Position numbers and translations under genes: made by a program
Part shown: positions 22,500 through 32,364 of the stretch, piece by piece
Numbering within the stretch: the first letter of the stretch is position 1
Layout: each line of letters opens with the position of its first letter
The notes under the pieces: model-generated
What the model was told of the DNA's origin: nothing
Database searches by the model: none
What the model saw: only the letters and a program-made list of their open reading frames with translations
NCBI GenBank assembly: GCA_050084515.1
Contig: CM114274.1
Span: 30,380,001 to 30,444,000, forward strand
Length of the DNA: 64,000 nucleotides
From: Blasia pusilla
Taxonomy: Eukaryota > Marchantiophyta > Marchantiopsida > Blasiales
Direction of reading: 5' to 3'

Positions 22500-23570
22500 A
22501 AACCAAGAAAGTTTCTCAAAGAATCAATCCAAGCCTAGGAACATAGAGACTTCAAATGACCACCCACACATGGAGATTAAAGTCATAACACCTAAAAATT
22601 GTCTCCCTTTTTTGTTTAAGTATGGGAGCCATAATGGCACATCTGAACCGTTGAAGTTTGCAAGGAATTTAATTGAAAAGAATCTCCCATGTTTCCACAC
22701 AATCCAATCGTTGGAACAAAAGAAAATTCAATATGAACATGAAAATGAAACAAAGACTTTGAAGATTCCTACTCGTAGCCCTCCTCTTCCTTCTTGATCC
22801 CTCGTTTTCTCCCCTTCCCCTCAACCAGGGCTCCTAAAATCATGAAACTTATCCCAAAAAGGCACTTCAAGCCCAAGATCACATGGAAAAAATCAAAACT
22901 TCAAATGAGAATCAACATGAAAATAAAAATTTTAAACCCTAAAAATGGTATCCTATTTTGTTTTTGAGCATGGAAGCCAAAAACGTAGATCTGAACCATT
23001 GAAGATTGCAAGGGATGTAATATCAAGGTATTTGCCAAGTGTCAACACCATCCAATGGTTGAAAAAAAAATCTTAATGTGAACATGAAAATGGAACAAAG
23101 ACTTGGAACATTCCCACTCAAAGCCCTCCTCTTCTTTCTTGATCCCTCTTTTTCTCCCCTCTCCCTCAACCAGGGTTCCAAAAATCATGAAACTTTTCTC
23201 AAAAAGGAAATCCAAGCCTGTAAACATAGGGAAAAAAATTAAAACTTCAAATAAACACCCACACATGAAAATAAAAATTTTTAACCCTAAAAATAGTCTT
23301 CAACACCATCCAATGGTTGCAAAAAAAATACCTCAATATAAACATGAAAATGAAATAAAGACTTGGAACATTCCTACTCGAAGCCCTCCTCTTCCTTCTT
23401 GATATCTTTTTTTCTCCCCTCCCCCTCAACCATGGTTCCAAAAATCATGAAACTTTTCCCAAAGAGGCATTCCAAACCCAAGAACACATGGAAAAAATCA
23501 AAACTTCAAATGAACACCCACACATCGAAAAAAAATCGTAAAGCCTAAATTTTATCTCCTATTTTTTTAT
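22500..23570 (+). repeat. tandem repeats of about 345 bp, at least three units
   Basis: CCCTCCTCTTC-TTCTTGAT recurs at about 22780, 23124 and 23384. Each copy is followed by TTTCTCCCCT-CCCTCAACCA and AAATCATGAAACTT. Unit spacing is 344 then 260 bp, so the third unit has lost about 85 bp. Units differ by roughly a tenth of bases. Short frames in the array (22570-22797, 23103-23402, 23363-23548) are repeat by-products. Arrays like this near a transposon end can hold transposase-binding sites, but that is inference. Confidence 0.8.
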
Positions 23571-23779
23571 CTACCCCTTACTTCCTTGAACTACTTCCAT
23601 GTACAAATGGAGAATTAATCATGCTCTATTTTTATTATAAGCGTTTCCATATATTAAAAATATCCTTAAGTTCTTCCACAAAACTTTATACCTCTTCCGC
23701 GAAATCAAATTAAAAAACCCTATACTTTGTCGTACGTGATGGGTCTCTTTCGTGGAAATGAGACCCCTGAGACTCTAAT

Positions 23780-24075
23780 ATCAGGAGTTCATGATAAGAC
23801 TCCATTCAAAGTCTTCACAAGAAGTAAACATGATTTTTCCTTCTTGAAAGTATTTGGTTGTATTTGCTATGCTCATGTTCTTTCTGAAAGACGTTAGAAA
23901 TTAGACCCCAAATCTGAAACATGTATATTCATTGGCTACGCTGATGAAACTAAGGGGTACAAGTGCTACATTCTATCCTCTTGGCAACTTATTATTAGTC
24001 GCGATGTTATCTTTGATGATCTAAAGTCATGGTATGGTCCATCTGAGCCTATTTCACCCCTAAAAGTCTGTTAAG
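23780..24075 (+). pseudogene. copia-1 integrase, C-terminal part
   Basis: Directly after the right ACTCTAAT the frame reads GVHDKTPFKVF, FLKVFGCICYAHVLSERR, one stop, KLDPKSETCIFIGYADETKGYK, and SRDVIFDDLKSW. These are the standard C-terminal blocks of copia integrase and continue the frame that stops at 11733. This establishes that the 12 kb between is an insertion. Confidence 0.9.
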
Positions 24076-24800
24076 GGGGAGAATGTGATTGTAAACCAAC
24101 AGATATTGCCTTCAAATTCCCAAGTACTAGTGCAAGATTAGGAAAGGTCCTAGATTTGTTAATTAAATCTATGAGTCCATGGATGGGAAGAGTACATATT
24201 CTGTATGTTGACACTTGTCAAAGCTCGAGTGAGGTGTCAGAGGCATCTACCTCTGAACAACAACTTCGTACATCAAGAAGAGTCACATATCTTATTCATA
24301 GATTCATAAATTAAGGTTTCCTTACGACACATCATCCATATATGATGACTACCCTTCAAGAAAAGGAACCAAGTATTTTTGAAGAAGTTGCAAACAAAGT
24401 CGACTGTGTTGAAGCTATGGAGGAAGAGCTTGTTGCATTAAGACATCAATAGACTTGGGAGATGGTTGATATACCTTTTGGTAAGGAAGCTATTGGTTGC
24501 AAATGGGTTTAAAAAATCAAGCGCAATCAAAACATACAAAGCAAAATTGATGGCTAAGGTCTACACACAAAAATATGGCATCGATTATGAGGAAATATTT
24601 AGCCATGTTGCAAAGATGGCAACTACGAGAATAGTAGTTAGAATTGTAGTGAGTAAGAAGTGGAGATTACATCATATGGATGTCAAGAATGCCTTCTTGA
24701 ATGGAGATCTATATGAAGAGGTATATATGACTCAACCATGCGGATATGAGCATCTTAAACTTCCATTTCATGTATGCAAGTTGAAGAAAGCTCTATACGG
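24076..24800 (+). pseudogene. copia-1 reverse transcriptase, first part
   Basis: A linker with ASTSEQQLRTSRRVTY precedes RT. RT blocks are EAMEEELVALRHQ, EMVDIPFGKEAIGCKWV, then in the 24466-24882 frame YGIDYEEIFSHVAKMATTR, HHMDVKNAFLNGDLYEEV and KLKKALYG. The first catalytic Asp is present. One frame shift is visible near 24510. The coding sequence stops at 24800, the insertion point of solo LTR-A, and resumes at 26079. Confidence 0.9.
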
Positions 24801-26074
24801 TGTCGTGTCGAGAGCCTTTCTTCGAGTAAGGGCGGACTTTCTAGTTGCAACAGACGTGATTGATGCAAGTCAAACTCTATGAGAATTTCTCCTTTTTCAG
24901 TACAGAATTTTTATGTAAACCCTCCATTCTCTCACGACAGGAATCACAAAAAGTAGTGTCGAGGCGATCACTTCTTCATAACATGGAACCCCAAAATTCC
25001 TAACTATGAAATCCATGTAAACTACTTTAGGTTTATACGCAAGAAAAATAATACAACTAGTGTCAAACCCTAGTCGAGAAGGCCTATTGACGTCCATGGA
25101 TAACTATATAAGGACATACAAAGTGCAATCCCATGTTCTTCCATACGTGACTATAGGAAGAATCACCGGAGTTAGAGATTGCATGACTTGGTTCATGAAC
25201 GCGTTCCCAAAGTGATAAACTAGATAGCAAGTGAACTAGTGCCTATCTATAAAAAGAATCTTGACGTGGTACGGATTAAGAAAAGGAAAATCCAGCACAA
25301 CTCGTGTTCCACCCCTATCCATACTTGACAAACATCCTCTACTCTCCTCTAGAATGGGATTTGGCGGAGTTGCTCTCCCAAGAGGAGTAATCCACTCTCA
25401 TTGGGAAAATAACAAGCCAAACCATCATCTATTTCTAGTATGACTAAAGTCATCTAAGGTGACAAGTCTCTCATCTCCACACATACCACACTCTAGAAAC
25501 CTCTCGAAGAATAGACCAAGGTCAAGTTACTCTCCCAAGAGGGATAATTCAGTCTCAATGGAAGAGCAAGCAATCCCAAAGTCATACACTCAAGAGTGAC
25601 ACAAGAGACTCAAGATGTGAAGTAGAAGATGATGAACCCTTGAAGGTCCCTCCTCTTTATATACTCACAAGGGATCCATAAGAGTACAAAATAGGGCTAA
25701 TCTTATCTTGTGCCACATGGCTTTCTCTCAAGGTCTAGCCAATCACATTTTGACACAAGTAGATTACCTCTTATCTCTTCCAAAATATCCTCTTTTACTC
25801 CGTTCATATCTTTGAAACTACCCCACCTACCCTAGCCACCAACCAAGACTACTTTTGCTTTTGTTTCATTAAAAGACCAACCCTACTATTTTACTTTTCT
25901 AATCCCATATTTTATTTATTATCTCTTTTTTCCTAAAGTTGGGTCCACGCAAATGAGTCACCCTAAAGCATAGGAATTTCATTTTCCTAGGCTAATTTAC
26001 TTAATACTAATAAAACTCTCTCTAACACTTAATGATAGAGGAGTTTACATAGTGGGTGATTTTACTATATCACA
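24801..26074 (+). mobile_element. solo LTR of family A, 1274 bp, TSD ACGG
   Basis: Begins TGTCGTGTCGAGAGCC and ends CTATATCACA, flanked by ACGG at 24797-24800 and 26075-26078. The RT frame of copia-1 (ALYG, then LKPAPRAWYG) is interrupted exactly here. The first 480 bp match 5315-5830. A TATA-like ACTATATAAGG lies at about 25104. No internal coding region is present, so it is a recombined solo LTR. Confidence 0.9.
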
Positions 26075-26078
26075 ACGG

Positions 26079-26950
26079 GCTCAAACCAGCTCCAAGAGCT
26101 TGGTATGGCAATATTACATATGTTCTACAAGAGTTAGGTTTTAGGGTATGTGATTTTGACTCCTTGTTATATGTCTCGAGAGGACAAGATCATGCGATTA
26201 TCATTGTGTTGCATGTGGAGGATCTCTTGATTACGAGGAATATTGAGGATATGATACAACAAGTCAAACTAAAATTATAGGAAAATTTTGATATGAAGGA
26301 CTTGGGAGAACTCAAGTACTTCCTTGGTGTTGAGTTTATCAAGGTTGTAGAGGACTTGTGGTTACTACAACGACAATATGCTCTTCACATGCTTTCAAAA
26401 TATGGTATGACGGCTTGTAAGCCAATCTCCACACCGTTGGACCAGAGTGTGAAGCTAAGAGTGGATGAAGGAGAGTTGCTTGCAGATTCTAATATGTACA
26501 GGCACATGGTTGGAAGTTTGATCTATATGACTATATCCAAGCCAGATTTGAGCTATGCAGTTGGCCTAGTGAGACAATATATGCAAGCACCTCAAAAACC
26601 TCATCTTGATTCTATAAGGAGGATTATGCGATACGTGAAATTCTCTGCTCAATTTAGACTTAAATTTGAATCTTCTCCGAGTTTACAATTACAGGGATTT
26701 ACAGATGCTAATTGGAAAGGAAGCGTGTCTAATCAACACTCCACATCTTATCATTCATTTACTTTAGGAAGCAAAGCTATAAGTGGGCTTCAAAAAAGCA
26801 ACTTATAGATGCTTTATCTTCACGAGAGGTTGAATACAGAGGAGCAACCAATGCAACATGTGAGGCGGTGTGGCTTCATCGATTACTCGTTGAGATTGGT
26901 TTAGTAACTTAAGACCTAGGGTAATATATGCAGACAATACTAGTAGCATC
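26079..26950 (+). pseudogene. copia-1 reverse transcriptase, second part, and RNase H start
   Basis: Resumes with LKPAPRAWYGNITYVLQELGF, then LHVEDLLITRN where the catalytic YVDD should be. The Tyr and one Asp are lost, so polymerase is dead. After one stop come DMKDLGELKYFLGVEF, CKPISTPLDQSVKLR, YRHMVGSLIYMTISKPDLSYAV, FTDANWKGSV, and in a shifted frame REVEYRGATNATCEAVWLH and ADNTSSI. The break at 26950 is the target of solo LTR-B. Confidence 0.92.
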
Positions 26951-27424
26951 TGTCATGACCATACGGATTATGTCGTAGAGTATAGTGTGCTAGTAGAGGC
27001 CATACCTTATGTAGAGCCGTAGTATCTAGGTAGAGATGCGGTTTCATACATAGGGTTGGGGGTTACTCCGTTGAGGGTGACTTTTCCAATAGGGCCCGCT
27101 CTTAGGTTGGAGGATATAGTCTGGAGTGCACTCAAAGAACAGTTAGTTCTTTGAGTTGAGCCTGTTGCGTTGGGAGTTAGCCTTGGTAGTGAGTAGAGCT
27201 CTTGGCTATGGTGGTTCCCGCAAGCTTCAACTCGGATTCTTCCATCGTGGAGTGGATCTGGCTCGATTGTATGTGATTCTATACGTGTTTTATGACAGTA
27301 GGTCTTTCACGGATTTCAGTTGTGGTACAATTGTGTTTTTGTATGCTCTCGTCTATGTTACGTATGTATGTGAGTATGGTATGTCAACGATGTATGTTGT
27401 ATGACGATGTGGATTCGCACGACA
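26951..27424 (+). mobile_element. solo LTR-B, 474 bp, TSD CATC
   Basis: Starts TGTCATGACC and ends GCACGACA, flanked by CATC at 26947-26950 and 27425-27428. The RNase H frame of copia-1 (ADNTSSI, then KLANNPVFHARTKH) resumes after it. The ends resemble the gypsy LTRs at 48.9-51.5 kb (TGTCACGACC, GCGCGACA). An 11-bp-arm hairpin lies at 27130-27156. Confidence 0.88.
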
Positions 27425-27428
27425 CATC

Positions 27429-27648
27429 AAACTTGCTAATAACCCTGTGTTTCATGCTCGTACAAAGCATGTTGAGATGCACTATCATTTTATTAGAGAA
27501 AAAGTGTTTGTAGGAGAAATTGATCTTGTGTATATAAGTATAAATCAACAATTGCTGATATATTTACAAAGGCATTTTCTAGAGATAAGTTTGAGATGTT
27601 TAGAAATGATTTAGACGATAGAGATATCAATATGAGCTTGAGCGGGAG
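27429..27648 (+). pseudogene. copia-1 RNase H end and polypurine tract
   Basis: KLANNPVFHARTKHVEMHYHFIREKV is the conserved C-terminal block of copia RNase H. A frame change follows, with remains of the ADIFTKA motif (GCTGATATATTTACAAAGGC). The tract GCTTGAGCGGGAG just before the LTR (27636-27648) is the polypurine primer, with one pyrimidine interruption. Confidence 0.88.
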
Positions 27649-27956
27649 TATCAAAGACTAAGTTATACTCAAGTTCATCATACTCTTGAACTACTATATT
27701 TGGTACTCATACAAAGTAGGGAAGCTTAATCTTGGTTATATAGTCAGTTAAGCGCAATTATCTTAACAAGGGTTGGTTAATCACAATTATTCTAACTCGA
27801 GACTTTGGTTAAGATTTGGGTTAGGGTTTCTTGTACATACCCTATATAATTGAGAAGGGGACTAGCCTTCACTCATTTTCTCTCATTGCAAAATTTTGTT
27901 CTCCATGATGGCGTGTGAGTATGAGAGTCATTTCCCACTAGTTATGCTTCAGTGCA
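27649..27956 (+). mobile_element. 3-prime LTR of copia-1
   Basis: 308 bp, the partner of 8903-9207. It starts TATCAAAGACTAAG and ends TTCAGTGCA, followed by AAGGC. The LTR pair differs at several percent of positions plus small indels, consistent with an old insertion. Gypsy pol resumes right after it. Confidence 0.88.
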
Positions 27957-28510
27957 AAGGCACTGACTTTGCTGACTAGGCTTGATCAAGAGCATTTTAT
28001 GGAAGATAATCACAAGCGAGCATTTCAAGAGCTCAAAGACAAGTTGACGTCCTCACCCATTTTGAGGAGACCTATGTGCGGTCATCCATTCAAGTTATAC
28101 ACGAACTAGAGTATGTTGGGTTTAGGAGTAATGCTCACTCAACGAGATGACGAGGGGAAGGAATTCGGAGTGGCATATGCGAGCCGCTCGAACAATGATG
28201 CGGAGGCAAAGTACAGTTTCTATGAGGGGAAGTGCTTAGTTGCAATATGGGCAGTGACTCATTTCAGACATTATTTATTTGGAAACCCTTTCACGCTCAT
28301 CATCGATCATCAACCACGTACTCAAATAGTTCATCACCCACTACAATAAGAGTGCCAAATGGGCACTCTTATTATAGGAGTATGACTCTCAAATTGTTCA
28401 TCGCCTAAGACATCTAAACTTGGATGCGGACAGGTTAAGCCATAATCCATGCATAAGCTAGAGCGATGCAACTAGAGCGTAGTGGTATGGCATGGTGAGA
28501 GTGATAAGGA
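27957..28510 (+). pseudogene. gypsy RNase H, downstream part of interrupted pol
   Basis: Reads KALTLLTRLDQEHF, AFQELKDKLTSSPILRRPM, one stop, SMLGLGVMLTQRDDEGKEFGVAYASRS, KYSFYEGKCLVAIWAVTHFRHYLFG, IIDHQP, then, after a decayed piece, EYDSQIVH with LNLDAD. This is the RT thumb plus RNase H of a Ty3-gypsy element, in the same orientation as 8170-8902. The stretch at 28345-28373 forms a 12-bp-arm hairpin. Confidence 0.9.
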
Positions 28511-29090
28511 GATAGTGTGAGGTTTGCAAGCATCAACCCAACTATTTGTGTTTGTTGGCTATGGTATGTCATCAATAGACATCCACGCAGGAGATCCAAT
28601 GGTGAGTTCTTAGATCTCAATGCTTGTGAAGAGTTGACAGGGACTCAAGACATCCATGATGATGAGATGGTCTTGGAGTATCTAAGCATTGGTGTCTTAG
28701 CAAGCACGGTGGATGCTAGAGAGGGAGATCAATTCCTACAACGAGCCAGGAGGTTCATGTGGGAGGGAGCGCATGTGCTTTGAGTTTGGGAGGATGGACG
28801 AGTGTGGATGGTGCCGCACCCTTTGCAGTGAGCACAAGTTATGAGACATGCTCTCGAGGATTTGGGTCATTTTGGAGCCAAGCGTACATATGGTTTGCTT
28901 CAGATTTAGTATTAGTGGCGTGGTATGCAAATTGATGTTCAACCGATTGTAGCCATATGCATTATATGTGTTAGGTTGTGGACATTTTTCAATAATCCAA
29001 CACCACACTTGCATCCTTTAGTGATCATGGGAGTAGGATATCATTGGAGTTTATTCTTCACAGGGCCCTTACCATTGACGGGCCGGCCTA
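28511..29090 (+). pseudogene. gypsy integrase zinc-binding region
   Basis: Blocks in several frames: FLQRARRFMWEGAHVLRVW, then MRHALEDLGHFGAKRTYGLLQ, WRGMQIDVQP, CIICVRLWTFFNNPTPHLHPL, and GPLPLT at about 29065. This is the HHCC domain and the start of the integrase core. The sequence leaves gypsy at about 29090 (GGGCCGGCC), with no catalytic core and no LTR. Confidence 0.8.
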
Positions 29091-29740
29091 ACTGAAGTGA
29101 GAGACTTAAAATCATGGTGAACTCCAACCATAGTTTGTAGAACTAACCATCGTTAAAGATAAATTAAAAAAATGGAGGAAAATTTTGGAATAGCATACAA
29201 TTGTATATGAAATCCTAACGTATGTAAAGCCCCATCTGCTATTCCTTGAATATGATGTATTTCCAATTCATTGATCCACATGTCAAACTTAGAAAAAAGT
29301 ACCCACAATTGTCATTAGCTGCTAGATCCCAACTCTAGTTAGCCATTGAGATAGAAAAATTGCTGCTTACACTAACTATGATTAGTCGCCAGTATGAAGT
29401 GAAACTAGCCGCCAAAAACTATGGATAGCCGCTCTCTTGCATATGCGTGTTATTCCCAACTCTTAATAGTACCTTGGAATAGCCGTCACCTAGCTATACA
29501 TAAATGACTATTGCCAAGTGCAAGCATAGAATATACAATATGACTAAAAAATGTGAAATACGAATAAATGTAAGGAATAAGGAATAAGATAGATTGCTTA
29601 CTTCTCCCAGCAAATCCTTGCAATTAGCCAGACAATGAAATATTCCTCAACAACTTAATTTTCCATACTATGTTCAAACATTTTGGCCACTACTACTATG
29701 TATATTTTTAGGAAAAATTATACGCATGGCATATAGAAGA
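29091..29740. other. unassigned AT-rich DNA, possible MULE subterminal region
   Basis: Contains CCAACCATAGTTTGTAG at about 29126. An inverted relative (CTAACCATAGTCTACAA on the other strand) lies at about 31690-31710. Scattered TAGCCGC and AACTATG motifs occur. These could be the ends of the MULE. No gene. Confidence 0.35.
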
Positions 29741-30760
29741 GCCTTCTCTCTATCTGAAACAAAAAAATGTTAGGATCATCTAAGGCTAGAATTCCTTTCT
29801 TAAGTTATGAACAAATTGCAAATCCATGCCATTCCTAATTGCTCTCGTGAAAAGATATACAATATGTCAAGATGCATATGTTTGAGTTCCCATTTTCCAT
29901 TCAACATCAAAGCAATGAAAATTTGCATGGGATACTTCATGTTCTTTGTATGGCACGCATCCAAGCCAACTACCTTCTACACATAAGGAATTATGCAATT
30001 CATGCATGGCGGATGGAGAAATAAACAATCTCTTAAACTTGGCAGATTCTAAGTCCCACACATCCCAAGTAGCGGTAGCAAAGGGGGTCAGTGCCCTTCA
30101 CTGTTTCTATGTATGAAGGAATCAAACGGAAACTTTCCCGTTCAACCCCATTTATCCAATCTTGGTAGATTTCCTTGCATCTCTTGGCAAGGAAGTAAGT
30201 GGTTTGCTTTTTGTACATTTGTGCAAGGACTTCTACAAGGCTACCTACAATAATGCTTGGTTGATTTACAATCCTGTCTCCTAATACCATTGATAACTAC
30301 TTTGCCTTGTGGGTAGGACACCTCCATGTATAAATGTGCTCCAAACATGTGTGCTCCAAGTTACACATGGTTATCTCGAATAGACCTGAATTTTTTTGCC
30401 ACTAACAAAAGACCCTCCATTTGCAAATTTGATCTTTTCAAGTTGTGCCCTTCCCCTTAATTGTAGATGTGTACCTAGTAGATTGACCACAGGCTTGTAG
30501 CAACTTGGTTATGTCATGTGATGTCTGGCCATGCTTTTTCCTTTTCTCCATATAAAAAATCTAAGCTTATTGTTGGTTTTATGAGAAATTTTTAAACAAT
30601 GGCTTGTTAGGCCTCTTACAATTTTGTGGGCGCCATGGGAATTCCATTCCACAAGGAAATTCAATATTCTTGGATCCTCAAATTCTTTACATTTCCCCAA
30701 AATATTTCCGATTGAAAAGTATTGGTGGGAACTATTGTCCCTTTCTCCCCTCCCCTTCAT
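29740..30760 (-). pseudogene. MULE transposase fragment
   Basis: Minus strand. 30290-30033 carries TTYFLAKRCKEIYQDWINGV, then ESFRLIPSYIETVKGTDP, the block preceding the MULE catalytic domain. It is followed by KFKRLFISPSAM and, in a shifted frame, KVVGLDACHTKNMKYPMQI with IALMLNG (about 29975-29900), which holds the first catalytic Asp. The upstream part (30760-30509) is a plausible DNA-binding region without clear zinc ligands. The second Asp, the Glu and any SWIM finger are missing, so the copy is truncated. Confidence 0.75.
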
Positions 30761-32009
30761 GATCTAAGCAACATTGGAGGTTTAAGTTGTTTTAGTCATA
30801 ATCGTATTATTAGCAGCCACCGGCTCCTTGAGTTTCGACGCCGACATTTGACATACTATAATCGCCATTGGTTTGCAGATGTTATCCGCCATGCCATATT
30901 TGACATTAACAACCGTCAAACCAATGAAATTCTCTGCCTTGGCTGCACTATGATTAGCTTGCTTTCGTGCAATGAAATTAGCCGTTATTGTTGCACTGGG
31001 GCTAGTTGTCGTTGAGCGCTCCTAACCACTATTGGCCATTCCTCTACTCGTAGAAATGTTGGAAATACCATCATTGCTAGTGGGTATGTCAAGTACAAGT
31101 TAGAGTCGTGCAAAACCAGATTTCATTCTCAATCCATCATCGCGGTACGGTGTCAGAGGATCCTCAAACAAGTCTCCATTTGTTGCAGCCTTCAAACCGC
31201 TACTCGACTTCTCCATACATATTTTTGGGAGACCATTTCCTCTAATCAAATTTTCGTATTCAAAATCTTTACCATTTCTTCTTGTGCTTACAATAGTTTG
31301 CTCTTAATTAAACAAGGACTAACAATCTAATGCAAACTCAAATTCATGGAAGTTTTGAAACACTTGTTTCAAGTGTATCTACACTCCATGCCTCCTACTT
31401 GCACATGACAATCCCAATGTTGTTAATTGATCGTAATTCCTTTATTTGAAAATTTCAGCCAAGGCAACAATTTCTGTAGCTTCCATTCTTAGACTATTGA
31501 CGCAATATCCATCGTGTCGGATACTTTGGCGACTATGTCTACAAATTGTTAAGTCCGCCCATGCATATAGAAACTATTGGGTACGGTGGTCATTTATCCA
31601 TCATGGAAGCTAATTTACCGGCTAATTATATACACTGGGTAAGGCGTCCACAGAAGTAGACCTCCTAGCAGCAATCGCCACAGTGGCTATTTGTAGACTA
31701 TGGTTAGGACACAACGCCAACAAAGACAGACATTTTGCAAGTAGCAAATGACACTTATGGATGGTCCTTCACCTCAATCAAACATCGGCCACGGCGACTA
31801 CTTGTGCACTATGCTTTGGACACTAAGCACTTGCAATGACGAACCCTTTAGCCACAACCTGCACAAGTATTTGCCTTCTTCTAGACTAAAGTCTTCTAAG
31901 TTGGGATCATTCTTGGATGTGGATGCTTCACAAGTCAACAGCAACCCAAGACTAATATGATAATGGCCTTCGTTCATAAGAGCCCGCACTTCCTCTTACA
32001 TTACTATTA
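30761..32009. other. unassigned DNA with scattered GGCGACTA-like motifs
   Basis: Non-coding. Motifs GGCGACTA and GACTATG recur (about 31530, 31695, 31790), with relatives on the opposite strand near 29380-29430. It may be the other subterminal region of the MULE. No domain in the short frames. Confidence 0.35.
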
Positions 32010-32294
32010 GGGTGTCTCACATTTCTGTCCGTAGGTTTGGATTGGACGTCTTGTCCGTATATTTTTTATGGCCTTACGGCAGGCCATAAAGTGCCGGGTG
32101 TCGAAAGAGGTAGATGTTTGCCTCTTACAGCCAGACGTGGAGGCATATTTCCCATCTATTTACTTCATATCATACGAAAAATATGGAACCTAATAAAATG
32201 AGATACCCTATGAGGTAAAAGAGTACCGTCCTTCTTTTACGGCCAATATCCTAAGAGACGTCCGGGTACTTACGTCCTGCTATTTGAGACGCTC
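32010..32294. mobile_element. MITE, 285 bp, TSD TATTA
   Basis: Ends GGGTGTCTCA and TGAGACGCTC are inverted repeats (8 of 10 match). TATTA occurs directly before (32005-32009) and after (32295-32299). Internal fold-back ATGGCCT-TACGGC-AGGCCAT lies at about 32090. The GGG start and TTA next to the end suggest a Tourist/PIF-Harbinger relative, but a 5-bp duplication is atypical for that group. Confidence 0.65.
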
Positions 32295-32364
32295 TATTAG
32301 ATTACTACCAAATAATCCCTTGTTATCCATAGAAAAATGATTTCTCCTAACTTATGTGGGCATC

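Larger units (their letters stand above)
11742..23771 (-). mobile_element. 12.0-kb DNA transposon, 8-bp TSD, unnamed superfamily
   Basis: ACTCTAAT flanks the element at 11734-11741 and 23772-23779. The copia-1 integrase frame is continuous across the two flanks once the insert is ignored. The ends are imperfect inverted repeats: CTTGGGGG on the left and CTCAGGGG on the right (read inward). Both also contain CATC-NNN-TACGAC, about 32 bases in. An 8-bp duplication suits hAT, P or KDZ-type transposons; no hAT dimerisation motif was seen. Minus-strand genes are the transposase exons (12256-16893) and a PHD gene (17206-17850). The right third holds a foreign copia fragment, a GA microsatellite and 345-bp tandem repeats. 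Confidence 0.8.

Noticed and set aside
11742-23771. assignment to hAT or to KDZ superfamily
   Set aside because: The 8-bp duplication fits, but I saw neither the hAT C-terminal dimerisation motif nor a KDZ DGN-type motif, so the family is left unnamed.
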